The notes under the pieces are model-generated. The model saw nothing but the letters and a program-made list of their open reading frames with translations, was not told the DNA's origin and ran no database searches. A DNA stretch of 64,000 bases, from NCBI RefSeq assembly GCF_009789555.1, contig NZ_CP046902.1, positions 2,062,001 to 2,126,000 of the forward strand. The letters run 5' to 3'. Origin of the DNA: Stutzerimonas stutzeri (GTDB lineage Bacteria > Pseudomonadota > Gammaproteobacteria > Pseudomonadales > Pseudomonadaceae). Numbering within the stretch: position 1 is the stretch's first letter; every line of letters begins with the position of its first letter. Both the position numbers and the translations under genes were made by a program. Positions 1-9,616 of this stretch are shown here, in pieces.

Positions 1-2
1 TG

Positions 3-1112
3 AAGGCGGGGGTCGATGCGCAGCGCAGCGAACATCGCAAGGTGATGAACCCGGCGGGAGCGGTCAATCAAATGGTCTCGGCGGCGGGAAGCAATGCGCT
101 GCCGTGGGTGCCGGACGCCATGCTGCACAGCTATGGTCTGTTCGGCGAGCTGAGCTGGGATGTGACCGATACCCGGAAGGTCATCGGCGGTCTGCGCATC
201 GACTGGCATGAGGCTGAGGATCGCCGCGAATTCTTCCGAAGCCATGACCTGTCGAGCATGCCCATGGTCTCGCGTGACTGGGACAACCCCAGCGCTGGCG
301 AGACGCGGCGCGACACCTTGTACAGCGGCTTCCTGCGCTATGAAGAAGCACTCGTCAGCCTGCCGCTGACCTGGTACGCCGGTCTCGGTCATGCCGAGCG
401 TTTCCCCGATTACTGGGAACTGTTCGTCTCCAACCCGGGGCCGCTGGGTTCCGTCCAGCCGTTCGAATCGGTCCGCCCTGAGAAGACCACGCAGCTCGAT
501 GTCGGGCTGCAGTACGCCGAGGGGCCATGGGAGGCCTGGGTGTCGGCTTACGCCGGAGTGGTCGAGGACTACATCCTGTTCAGCTACGTGCCTGGCGCGA
601 TGGCCAGCATGACGCGCGCCCAGGTCAGCAACATCGACGCGACGATCGCGGGCGCCGAGATGGGCGCGGGTTATCGCTTCACCGACCACTGGAAGGGTGA
701 TGCGAGCCTGGCCTACGCCTGGGGCGAAAACCGCAGTGACGGTGGTGCCATGCCGCAGATTCCTCCGCTCGAGGGGCGCCTCGGACTGACCTACGAACGT
801 GACGACTGGAGCGCGAGCGGGCTCTGGCGCGTGGTTGCGGCGCAGCACCGGGTGGCGCAGCACCAGGGCACCGTGGTCGGCAAGGATTTCGACGACAGCG
901 ACGGGTTCGGTGTGCTGGCGCTCAACGGCGCGTATCGGCTCGACCAACACCTCAAGCTCAGTGCCGGTATCGACAACCTGCTGGACAAGCGCTACAGCGA
1001 ACACCTCAATCTGGCTGGCAGTGCCGGGTTCGCCGATTACGGGCTCGATGCAACCCGGCGCGTCAACGAGCCCGGTCGAACCTACTGGGCACGGTTGGAC
1101 ATGAGCTTCTGA
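3..1112 (+). CDS. oprC: TonB-dependent copper receptor (OprC/NosA type), C-terminal part
   Basis: The reading frame is already open at the first bases of the window, so the plug domain and N-terminus lie upstream and only about 369 C-terminal residues are seen. The sequence is typical of a TonB-dependent outer-membrane beta-barrel: alternating hydrophobic/polar strands, aromatic girdles, a late NLLDKRYSEHLN strand and a C-terminal NEPGRTYWARLDMSF ending in Phe, the signal recognised by the BAM machinery. That ending and the overall C-terminal pattern match the OprC/NosA copper receptors of Pseudomonas. The M23 peptidase and xseA nearby fit the oprC neighbourhood I recall from P. aeruginosa. 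Copper specificity is inferred from family resemblance; the metal-binding N-terminal part is not visible. Confidence 0.8.
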   Translation, partial: KAGVDAQRSEHRKVMNPAGAVNQMVSAAGSNALPWVPDAMLHSYGLFGELSWDVTDTRKVIGGLRIDWHEAEDRREFFRSHDLSSMPMVSRDWDNPSAGETRRDTLYSGFLRYEEALVSLPLTWYAGLGHAERFPDYWELFVSNPGPLGSVQPFESVRPEKTTQLDVGLQYAEGPWEAWVSAYAGVVEDYILFSYVPGAMASMTRAQVSNIDATIAGAEMGAGYRFTDHWKGDASLAYAWGENRSDGGAMPQIPPLEGRLGLTYERDDWSASGLWRVVAAQHRVAQHQGTVVGKDFDDSDGFGVLALNGAYRLDQHLKLSAGIDNLLDKRYSEHLNLAGSAGFADYGLDATRRVNEPGRTYWARLDMSF

Positions 1113-1164
1113 GTCTTCCGGACGATGGGGGAGCACGCGATGGCGCGGCTTCCCCGCATCACCC

Positions 1165-2469
1165 TCAGCTTTGCGGCGCGTGAGCTTCTTCGTGCCTGTC
1201 GGGGCGAGGCTGCTCGAGCATCGGTCGGCTGACCAACCGGTTGACCGAGCCGTAACCCTCGCGCATGTCCGCGCCACTTGGATGCTGGAAGACCCGCAGC
1301 CCGAATTCGGGCAGGATCGCGAGCAAGTGATCGAAAATGTCCGACTGGATGCTTTCGTACTTCACCCACTCCACTGTATTGGTGAAGCAGTAGATTTCCA
1401 GCGGCAATCCATCGGCCGTCGGGCTGAGTTGGCGCACCATCAGCGTCATGTCCTGATGGATATAGCGGTGGCTGCGCAGGTAGCGCTCGACATAGGCCCT
1501 GAAGCTGCCGATGTTGGTGATGCGCCGGGTATTGACCGGCTCCTTGCCGCGCTCTTCGAGCTTGGCGTTCCAGTCGTCGATCTCCCGACGTTTTTCCGTC
1601 AGGTAATCGTCCAGCAGGTTGAAACGGTGCAGATGCTCGCATTCTTCCGGGTTGAGGAAATGCACGCTCTGCTGGTCCAGATAGACGCTGCGCTTGATCC
1701 GCCGCCCGCCGCTTTCCTGCATGCCCCGCCAGTTCTTGAACGAGTCGCTGATGAAGCGTTTGGTCGGAATACTGGTGATGGTCTTGTCCCAGTTCTGCAC
1801 CTTCACCGTATGCAGGGCGATGTCGATGACGTCGCCGTCGGCGTTGAGTTGCGGCACCTCGATCCAGTCGCCGACACGGATGATGTCGTTCGAGGAAATC
1901 TGCACGCTGGCCACCAGCGAGAGGATGGTGTCCTGGAAGATCAGCATCAGCACCGCCGCCATCGCACCGAGTCCTGAAAGCAGGATCAGCGGCGAGCGGT
2001 CGATCAGCGTGGCGATGATGAGGATGGTCGCAATGGCATAGACGACGATCTTGACCACCTGCAGGTAGCCCTTGATCGGATGGACACGTGCATCGGCTCG
2101 GCGCTGATAGAGCAGGTTGATGATGTCCAGCAAGGCGCCGATCGCCAGCGCAATGGTCAGCACGATGAAGCCGCCACAGACGTTGCGCACCACCGTGACG
2201 GCCGCCTCCGGGAGCCCCGGCACGGTAGTCACACCGATCGACAGCACCAGGGCGGGCACGATGTTCGACAGTCGGCGAATGATGCCGAAGTTCTGCAGTT
2301 CGGCCGCGCGCGAATTGCGCAGCACCTTGTACAGGCCCCGCACCAGGATGCGCTTGACCACCCAATTGGCGAGCCAGGCCGCGACAATCAGCGTCGCGCT
2401 GGCCACCAGCGTCTGTAGCTCTGGGTGAGCCCTGAGCCAGTCCAGCCAGACGCTCAGTTCTTCTTGCAT
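1165..2469 (-). CDS. Small-conductance mechanosensitive ion channel (MscS family, YbdG-like)
   Basis: Inner-membrane channel of the MscS superfamily, 434 aa. About five hydrophobic segments occupy residues 20-200, followed by the pore-lining and beta-domain signature (LMLIFQDTILSLVASVQI, then DIIRVGDWIEVP) around residues 175-215, and a soluble cytoplasmic vestibule. Length and architecture are closest to YbdG (415 aa in E. coli) rather than the shorter MscS. Members of this family gate under membrane tension and protect against hypo-osmotic shock. The ATG start is followed at once by a soluble helix and the first membrane segment. It appears to be a single-gene unit convergent with the TonB receptor. 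Confidence 0.88.
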   Translation of the reverse strand: MQEELSVWLDWLRAHPELQTLVASATLIVAAWLANWVVKRILVRGLYKVLRNSRAAELQNFGIIRRLSNIVPALVLSIGVTTVPGLPEAAVTVVRNVCGGFIVLTIALAIGALLDIINLLYQRRADARVHPIKGYLQVVKIVVYAIATILIIATLIDRSPLILLSGLGAMAAVLMLIFQDTILSLVASVQISSNDIIRVGDWIEVPQLNADGDVIDIALHTVKVQNWDKTITSIPTKRFISDSFKNWRGMQESGGRRIKRSVYLDQQSVHFLNPEECEHLHRFNLLDDYLTEKRREIDDWNAKLEERGKEPVNTRRITNIGSFRAYVERYLRSHRYIHQDMTLMVRQLSPTADGLPLEIYCFTNTVEWVKYESIQSDIFDHLLAILPEFGLRVFQHPSGADMREGYGSVNRLVSRPMLEQPRPDRHEEAHAPQS

Positions 2470-2512
2470 GAATCGGCTCCTTCAGATGAGCGGTTGCGGC
2501 GGTGGGGCGTGT

Positions 2513-3055
2513 TCAGCGGATGAACTCACGGCTGATGGAGCGAAAGCGCTCTGTGCCGGCCTGTTCCATCCATTCGAATGCGACCATTTCTCGGGAAACG
2601 ATGCTGGCACCGGCCTGCTGCATACGCGCCAGGCCCAGCGCCTTGTCGCTGGCGCGGCGTGAGCCGACGGCCTCGTCCACCACGAAGACTTGGAGCCCGC
2701 GCGCGCGCAGATCGAGCACCGTCTGCAAGACGCAGACATGGGTTTCCGCGCCGCACACGACGAACTGCCGACGTTCGCCGCCGGGGCGCTTGAACAGCTC
2801 ACCGTCACGCGCGGCGGAAAAGTGCAGTTTTTCGATGATCGACCCTTCGTCAATGCCGTCCCGCAGCGCTGCGATGGTCGGGCCCAGTCCTTTGCTGTAT
2901 TGCTCGGTAAGCAGTACCGGAACGTCGAGGCGCTGGGCGACCTGCATCAGCCAGGCAGTGTGCTCGGCCATCGCCGTGTTGCCCTCGATGATGGGAAACA
3001 GCCGCTCCTGGATATCGATGACGATCAGCGTGGAGTCCTGTGCCTTGATGAGCAT
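2513..3055 (-). CDS. Isochorismatase-family cysteine hydrolase (YcaC-like)
   Basis: 180-aa hydrolase of the cysteine-hydrolase (isochorismatase) fold. Visible catalytic features are the early Asp in STLIVIDIQERL (about residue 13), a central Lys in the TEQYSKGLGP segment and the nucleophile Cys in VVCGAETHVCV (about residue 112). Such proteins cleave amide or vinyl-ether bonds; the substrate here is unknown. The longer in-frame extension to 3145 is rejected because the ATG at 3055 has GAGGAA at ideal spacing and begins exactly where family members do. It follows the M23 peptidase gene by 23 nt on the same strand and may be cotranscribed with it. Confidence 0.85.
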   Translation of the reverse strand: MLIKAQDSTLIVIDIQERLFPIIEGNTAMAEHTAWLMQVAQRLDVPVLLTEQYSKGLGPTIAALRDGIDEGSIIEKLHFSAARDGELFKRPGGERRQFVVCGAETHVCVLQTVLDLRARGLQVFVVDEAVGSRRASDKALGLARMQQAGASIVSREMVAFEWMEQAGTERFRSISREFIR

Positions 3056-3078
3056 GTCGTATTCCTCGATAAACAGAA

Positions 3079-3897
3079 TCAGGGTTTGAACGCACCGATG
3101 AAGATCGATGGATCCACGCGTGTATCGTTGAGGCTGATGTTCCAATGCAGGTGCGGGCCGGTCGATCGGCCGGTCGAGCCGACCTTGCCCAGCACGGCGC
3201 CGCGAGGCAGCTCATCGCCCACCTTCACGCCGATCTGTGAAAGGTGACAGAACATGCTTATCAGGCCCTGGCCATGGTCGACGAACACGGTGTTGCCATT
3301 GAAAAAGTAATTTCCGGTGAGGATCACCTTGCCGGCGGCGGGCGACTTGACCGGCGTACCGGCCGGGACGGCGAAGTCCAGGCCAGAGTGCGGATTGCGC
3401 TCCTCGCCGTTGAAAAAACGGCGCAATCCGAAAGGCGACGAGAGCGCGCCATCGACCGGCTTGTCGAACAACAGATTGCTCGGCTGTCGTGCGCTGAACT
3501 GCCGGTAGGCGCGGGTCTGCTCGTCCAACTCTCGCTGAACACGTTCGAGATCGGCAGGGTTGGGATTGACCTGCCGGGTATTCTTGAGCGTGATGTGCTG
3601 CGCGCGGTAATCCCTGCCGCCGACCTGAAAGGCGTGGGCCTCGCCGTCCACGTCCAACTGCTGCCGGCCGGGTTTAACGCTCAGCGGCACCCCCACGATG
3701 GCGATCCAGCGTTGACCGTCTTCGCGTACCACCAGCACCGGTTTACCGTCATAGCGCACGCGGGGCGCATCGGCATCGTTGCCGAGATCGACCACTGCCA
3801 CGCCGCCGGGCACGGGCTTGTTCAATAGACGGGTCAGGAAGCCTTCGGCCTGGACGGGGAGGGCGAAACACAGCAGTAGAACCAAGGCAAAACGCAT
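3079..3897 (-). CDS. M23 family peptidoglycan endopeptidase (LytM domain)
   Basis: 272-aa secreted protein with a clear signal peptide (RFALVLLLCFALPVQA, cleavage before EGF). A beta-rich N-terminal region of about 120 residues precedes a coiled linker (LERVQRELDEQTRAYRQFS) and a C-terminal LytM/Peptidase_M23 domain with zinc ligands in HSGLDF and the HLHW motif. It should act in the periplasm on peptide cross-links of murein, or as an activator of amidases if catalysis is impaired; the metal ligands look intact. I chose the ATG at 3897 over the one at 3912 because GGAG sits 5 nt upstream of it. A homologue lies near xseA and oprC in P. aeruginosa as I recall. Confidence 0.9.
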   Translation of the reverse strand: MRFALVLLLCFALPVQAEGFLTRLLNKPVPGGVAVVDLGNDADAPRVRYDGKPVLVVREDGQRWIAIVGVPLSVKPGRQQLDVDGEAHAFQVGGRDYRAQHITLKNTRQVNPNPADLERVQRELDEQTRAYRQFSARQPSNLLFDKPVDGALSSPFGLRRFFNGEERNPHSGLDFAVPAGTPVKSPAAGKVILTGNYFFNGNTVFVDHGQGLISMFCHLSQIGVKVGDELPRGAVLGKVGSTGRSTGPHLHWNISLNDTRVDPSIFIGAFKP

Positions 3898-3931
3898 GTT
3901 GACTCCAGTCATGAAGGGGCCTGCCGGCGCG

Positions 3932-5311
3932 CTAATCCAGCAGCGATAACGTCACCGGCGTCTGATGATTGTCCTCGACGCGCACGTCCAGTTCGCCTTC
4001 TCCCAGGCGAGCCTTCAGTCGCTGGCCCGGTTGGGTCTGGCCCGCGCTGCGAATCGCCTGCCCTCGCTCGTCCAGCAGGATGCTGTAGCCACGTGACAGG
4101 GTCGCCAGCGGACTTACCACGTTAAGGGTCTGGACCAGCCCGTGCAGTTGCTGGCGGCGGCTTTTCAAGGCGTCCTGCATGGCGCGGGGCATGCGCCCGG
4201 TCAGGTGTTCCAGGCGGTGACGCAACAACTGCAGGGTTCGGCCCGGGTGCTGGGCGGCAAGACGGGTATCGAGCCGAGCGAGGCGCTCCTGGCCGGCACA
4301 CAGCCGGCGATCGATACCCCGCAAGAGCCGCTGTTCCAGGTCATCGATACGCTGGGCCTGCTGTTGCAGCCGCTCGCCGGGATGGCGCAGGCGTCGCGCC
4401 AGGCCTTCAAGCTGAGCGCCGTTGCGATGCAGGCGATCACGCATCCGCAGCAACAGGCGTTGTCGTAGACCCTCGAGCCTTCGGCGCAGGTCCTCGCTGC
4501 TGGGTGCCAACAGTTCGGCGGCGGCCGAAGGAGTCGGCGCGCGGACATCCGCTGCGAAGTCGGCGATGGAGACGTCCGTCTCGTGCCCGACCGCGCAGAC
4601 GATCGGCGTCACGCACGCTGCTACGGCCCGCGCGACGGGCTCCTCGTTGAAACACCAAAGGTCTTCCAGCGAGCCGCCGCCGCGCGCCAGGATCAGCGCG
4701 TCGAACCCGCCGCGATCCGCCCGTTCGAGCGCGCGGACGATTTGCGCAGTCGCTTCGCGGCCCTGCACCGGCGTCGGCACCAGGGTCAGGGCGACGTGCG
4801 GGGCACGGCGGCGGAACACCGAAATGATGTCGCGGATCACCGCGCCGGTGGGCGAGCTGACAATGCCGATGCGCCGTGGATGAGCGGGCAGGGCGCGCTT
4901 GCCGGCGGCATCGAACAGCCCCTCGGCGTCGAGTTTGTCCTTCAATGCCTCGAACGCCAGGCGCAGCGAGCCATCGCCGGCCGGCTCGACATTGTCGAGG
5001 ATCAATTGATAGTCGCCGCGCCCCTCGAACAACGACACCCGCCCGCGTACCTTCACCGCCAGGCCGTCACGCAATGCCTGGCGCACGCGCAGCGCATTCT
5101 GCCGGAACAGCGCACAGCGGACCTGGGCGTTCTTGTCCTTCAAGGTGAAATAGACGTGGCCGGAGGCGGGCTTGGCCAGGTTGGAAATCTCGCCCTCCAC
5201 CCATACCTGGGCGAACACGTCCTCGAGCAACAGGCGTGCCCGACCGTTGAGCTGGCTGACGGTCAGCACTTCGCGGTCGAGGTTCAGGCGTTGGAAGGGA
5301 TCTGTGTGCAT
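3932..5311 (-). CDS. xseA: Exodeoxyribonuclease VII large subunit
   Basis: Catalytic subunit of ExoVII, which degrades single-stranded DNA to oligonucleotides in DNA repair together with the small subunit XseB, which is not in this window. The 459-aa product shows the N-terminal OB-fold (about residues 10-110), the central catalytic domain with GIVSSPTGAVIRDI, ILARGGGSLEDLW and AVGHETDVSIADF, and a long Arg/Leu/Gln-rich coiled coil from about residue 260 to 400. The start at 5311 (MHTDPFQRLNLDREVLTV) matches the usual Pseudomonas N-terminus; the upstream in-frame ATG at 5329 adds six atypical residues. It is divergent from the gene at 5444. Confidence 0.97.
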   Translation of the reverse strand: MHTDPFQRLNLDREVLTVSQLNGRARLLLEDVFAQVWVEGEISNLAKPASGHVYFTLKDKNAQVRCALFRQNALRVRQALRDGLAVKVRGRVSLFEGRGDYQLILDNVEPAGDGSLRLAFEALKDKLDAEGLFDAAGKRALPAHPRRIGIVSSPTGAVIRDIISVFRRRAPHVALTLVPTPVQGREATAQIVRALERADRGGFDALILARGGGSLEDLWCFNEEPVARAVAACVTPIVCAVGHETDVSIADFAADVRAPTPSAAAELLAPSSEDLRRRLEGLRQRLLLRMRDRLHRNGAQLEGLARRLRHPGERLQQQAQRIDDLEQRLLRGIDRRLCAGQERLARLDTRLAAQHPGRTLQLLRHRLEHLTGRMPRAMQDALKSRRQQLHGLVQTLNVVSPLATLSRGYSILLDERGQAIRSAGQTQPGQRLKARLGEGELDVRVEDNHQTPVTLSLLD

Positions 5312-5443
5312 GCCGCGATGATACGGCAAGACGCGTGACGCTTCACCCGCACCCGTCGAGGATGGGTAAACGGCTCGGCGGGTTCGGCTTGACCTCGGCC
5401 GGCTGCCGATTAAGCTGCGCGCTTTCCTTCAGACGTAGCGTTC

Positions 5444-6001
5444 ATGAGCGACCAGCAATTCATCATCGTGCCGAAGATTTCCAGCTATCCGGGAGCGCAG
5501 GCCAGGGCGCGGGTCATCCAGCGCTGGCTCGTCGAGCGTGGCGTCATCGAGCCACAGCTATCGGCCTGCGGATCGGCGCCCGGCCGCCTGGCCTATGGCA
5601 TCGGCTCACGGGCCGCCGAGGTGCTGGAGCCTGCCGGTGCGGCCCTGTTGCCGTACACGTCGGCGCGCAGCGGAATGGAGATCATCACCGACCGGTGCAT
5701 CTATACGCCCATGCGGGGCTTTGAAGGGCGAGCGCACTGCCCCGAGTGCCGCCAGCAGATCGGCGAAGTGCTGCTGGAGCATCTGGAGGCGTGGATGCCG
5801 GCCGAAACGGAAAACTTCATCTGCCCGGAGTGCGGACACGAGGATGACATCAACGGCTTTCCCTTCAGCCAGCCCTGCGCGTTCTCAGACCTGGGGTTCA
5901 TCTTCAACAATTGGCCGGGCCGGTATTTCCGTCGGTCCTTCCTCGAGGAGTTCAGCGAACGCCTGGGTTATCCGCTGGCGTTGGTGGACGTGGCGTACTA
6001 G
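5444..6001 (+). CDS. Conserved hypothetical protein with a two-CXXC zinc ribbon
   Basis: 185-aa protein that I know only as a conserved Pseudomonas protein without assigned function. The N-terminal half (residues 1-95) has no motif I recognise. The central part carries two CPEC knuckles about 30 residues apart (CPECRQQ near residue 104 and CPECGHE near residue 134), the pattern of a four-cysteine zinc ribbon. The C-terminus is rich in aromatic residues (FIFNNWPGRYFRRSF). No signal peptide or membrane segment is seen, so it is probably cytosolic. It sits between xseA and guaB, followed by a sigma-70-like promoter for guaB, so it is probably its own transcription unit. Confidence 0.75.
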   Translation: MSDQQFIIVPKISSYPGAQARARVIQRWLVERGVIEPQLSACGSAPGRLAYGIGSRAAEVLEPAGAALLPYTSARSGMEIITDRCIYTPMRGFEGRAHCPECRQQIGEVLLEHLEAWMPAETENFICPECGHEDDINGFPFSQPCAFSDLGFIFNNWPGRYFRRSFLEEFSERLGYPLALVDVAY

Positions 6002-7579
<1,578 letters not shown>

Positions 7580-7599
7580 CCTCGCCTCGACCAACAGGC

Positions 7600-7665
7600 G
7601 CTGGGAGCTGGAAGCTGGACGCTGGAAGTCACGACTTCTGGCCTCTGCTTCCAGCTTCTGGCTTT
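7600..7665. repeat. Imperfect inverted array of GCTGGAAGC-type units between guaB and guaA
   Basis: The plus strand carries three short tandem units (CTGGGAG, CTGGAAG, CTGGACG, CTGGAAG variants) at about 7600-7628, followed by their complement (CTTCTGG, CTTCCAG, CTTCTGG) at about 7635-7662. The whole can fold into a long imperfect hairpin of about 60 nt inside the guaBA intergenic space. It resembles extragenic palindromic repeats that I recall as common in the P. stutzeri group; a role in mRNA stability or partial termination is possible but not shown. Confidence 0.6.
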
Positions 7666-7696
7666 GCGCTTCACGCTTTTTCCGAAGGAAAGCCTC

Positions 7697-9280
7697 ATGT
7701 CCCCCCATCAAGACATTCACGCTCACCGCATCCTGATCCTGGATTTCGGTTCGCAGTACACCCAGCTGATCGCCCGGCGAGTCCGCGAGATTGGCGTCTA
7801 TTGTGAACTGCACCCGTTCGACATGAGCGACGAGGACATCCGCGCCTTCAATCCGCGCGGCATCATTCTCGCCGGCGGACCGGAGTCGGTGCATGCCGAA
7901 GGCAGCCCGCGGGCCCCGCAGGCAGTGTTCGACCTGGGTGTGCCGCTGTTCGGCATCTGCTATGGCATGCAGACCATATCGGAGCAGCTCGGTGGCAAGG
8001 TGCAGGGTTCCGATGAGCGCGAGTTCGGCTATGCGCGTGTCGATCTGGTCGGCAAGTCGAAGCTGTTCGACGGGATCGAAGACCATATGGACGACGACGG
8101 CGTGTTTGGCCTGGACGTCTGGATGAGCCACGGCGACAAGGTGACCACGCTCCCGCAGGGCTTCCATATCCTCGCCAGCACCCCGAGCTGCCCGATCGCC
8201 GCGATGGGCGATGATGATCGCCGCTACTACGGCGTGCAGTTCCACCCGGAAGTGACCCACACCCGTCAGGGCGGTCGCATCCTGTCGCGCTTCCTGCTGG
8301 AAATCTGCGGCTGCGAAGCGCTGTGGACACCCTCGAACATCGTCGACGATCTGGTGGAGCAGGTGCGCGCGCAGGTCGGTTCGGCCAACGTGCTGCTGGG
8401 CTTGTCCGGTGGTGTCGATTCCTCGGTGGTTGCGGCGCTGCTGCACAAGGCCATCGGCGACCAACTGACCTGTGTGTTCGTCGACAACGGCCTGCTGCGC
8501 CTGCACGAAGGCGATCAGGTGATGGCAATGTTCGCCGAAAACATGGGCGTCAAGGTCATCCGCGCCGACGCCGAAGCGCAATTCCTGGATAATCTCGCGG
8601 GCGAAGCCGATCCGGAGAAGAAGCGCAAGATCATCGGACGTACCTTCATCGACGTGTTCGACGCGCAGGCCAGCAAGCTCGATAACATCCAGTTTCTCGC
8701 CCAGGGCACCATCTACCCGGATGTCATCGAGTCGGCCGGCGCCAAGAGCGGCAAGGCGCATGTGATCAAGTCGCACCACAACGTCGGTGGTCTGCCGGAG
8801 GAAATGAACCTCAAGCTGGTCGAGCCGCTGCGCGAGCTGTTCAAGGACGAGGTCCGCAAGATCGGTCTGGAACTGGGCCTGCCCTACGACATGGTCTATC
8901 GCCATCCATTCCCGGGCCCGGGACTGGGCGTGCGCATCCTCGGCGAAGTGAAAAAGGAATACGCGGACCTGTTGCGCCGCGCTGACCACATCTTCATCCA
9001 GGAACTGCGCAACTTCGACTGGTACCACAAGACCAGCCAGGCGTTCGTGGTCTTCCAGCCGGTCAAGTCGGTCGGTGTGGTCGGGGACGGCCGTCGCTAC
9101 GCCTGGGTCGTCGCGCTGCGCGCGGTGGAAACCATCGACTTCATGACCGCACGCTGGGCGCATCTGCCCTACGAGCTGCTGGAAAAGGTCTCGAATCGCA
9201 TCATCAACGAAATCGAAGGCATTTCGCGCGTGACCTACGACGTGTCGAGCAAGCCCCCAGCGACCATCGAGTGGGAGTGA
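7697..9280 (+). CDS. guaA: GMP synthase (glutamine-hydrolysing)
   Basis: Converts XMP, ATP and glutamine to GMP. The 527-aa protein has an N-terminal class I glutamine amidotransferase domain with nucleophile Cys about residue 88 in FGICYGMQ and the His-Glu pair in FHPEVTH near residue 183, then an ATP-pyrophosphatase domain with the P-loop LSGGVDSSV, and the dimerisation domain ending PATIEWE. The start at 7697 ([18 protein letters not shown]) has AAGGAA upstream and agrees with family length. The 3' end of guaA is a known integration target for bacterial mobile elements, which matters for the atypical genes downstream. Confidence 0.99.
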   Translation: MSPHQDIHAHRILILDFGSQYTQLIARRVREIGVYCELHPFDMSDEDIRAFNPRGIILAGGPESVHAEGSPRAPQAVFDLGVPLFGICYGMQTISEQLGGKVQGSDEREFGYARVDLVGKSKLFDGIEDHMDDDGVFGLDVWMSHGDKVTTLPQGFHILASTPSCPIAAMGDDDRRYYGVQFHPEVTHTRQGGRILSRFLLEICGCEALWTPSNIVDDLVEQVRAQVGSANVLLGLSGGVDSSVVAALLHKAIGDQLTCVFVDNGLLRLHEGDQVMAMFAENMGVKVIRADAEAQFLDNLAGEADPEKKRKIIGRTFIDVFDAQASKLDNIQFLAQGTIYPDVIESAGAKSGKAHVIKSHHNVGGLPEEMNLKLVEPLRELFKDEVRKIGLELGLPYDMVYRHPFPGPGLGVRILGEVKKEYADLLRRADHIFIQELRNFDWYHKTSQAFVVFQPVKSVGVVGDGRRYAWVVALRAVETIDFMTARWAHLPYELLEKVSNRIINEIEGISRVTYDVSSKPPATIEWE

Positions 9281-9616
9281 AATCAGGTCCTTCGAGGACT
9301 ATCGGTACCTATCGATATGATGCCGTAACGTGTTGATTTATAAGTAAATCCGTCACGGCATCTATCGGTGGCTATCGCCAGGCAGCGAAATCGTTTGGCG
9401 GTATTGGTAACGGTAAGAACTGAAGGCCGGATTCGGACCCTTACTATCGAGACCAAACCGGTCTTTGACGGTAAATCCCTCCTCCGGAATGCTGCAGTCA
9501 TGCGGCTTTCCCGGCATCAGCAGGTCTCCTGACCTTTGACGGTAAAAGCCGTCCTGAACACGAGGGAAAACCTCGATGCTGACCGACACCGACCTAGAGG
9601 CGATCTCGCAATCCCG
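9281..9616. other. Intergenic block after guaA with nested palindrome and direct repeats (candidate integration-site remnant)
   Basis: 336 bp without a credible gene. It contains GATGCCGTAACG (9319-9330) and its near-complement CGTCACGGCATC (9351-9362), between which lies a second palindrome GATTTA-TAAG-TAAATC (9335-9350). The pair is flanked by near-identical 16-mers CTATCGGTACCTATCG (9299-9314) and CTATCGGTGGCTATCG (9362-9377). Further on, TTTGACGGTAAA occurs twice (9464-9475 and 9535-9546). Such an arrangement next to guaA suggests an attachment or recombinase-binding region left by a mobile element; this is inference, and no integrase gene is present. Confidence 0.4.
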
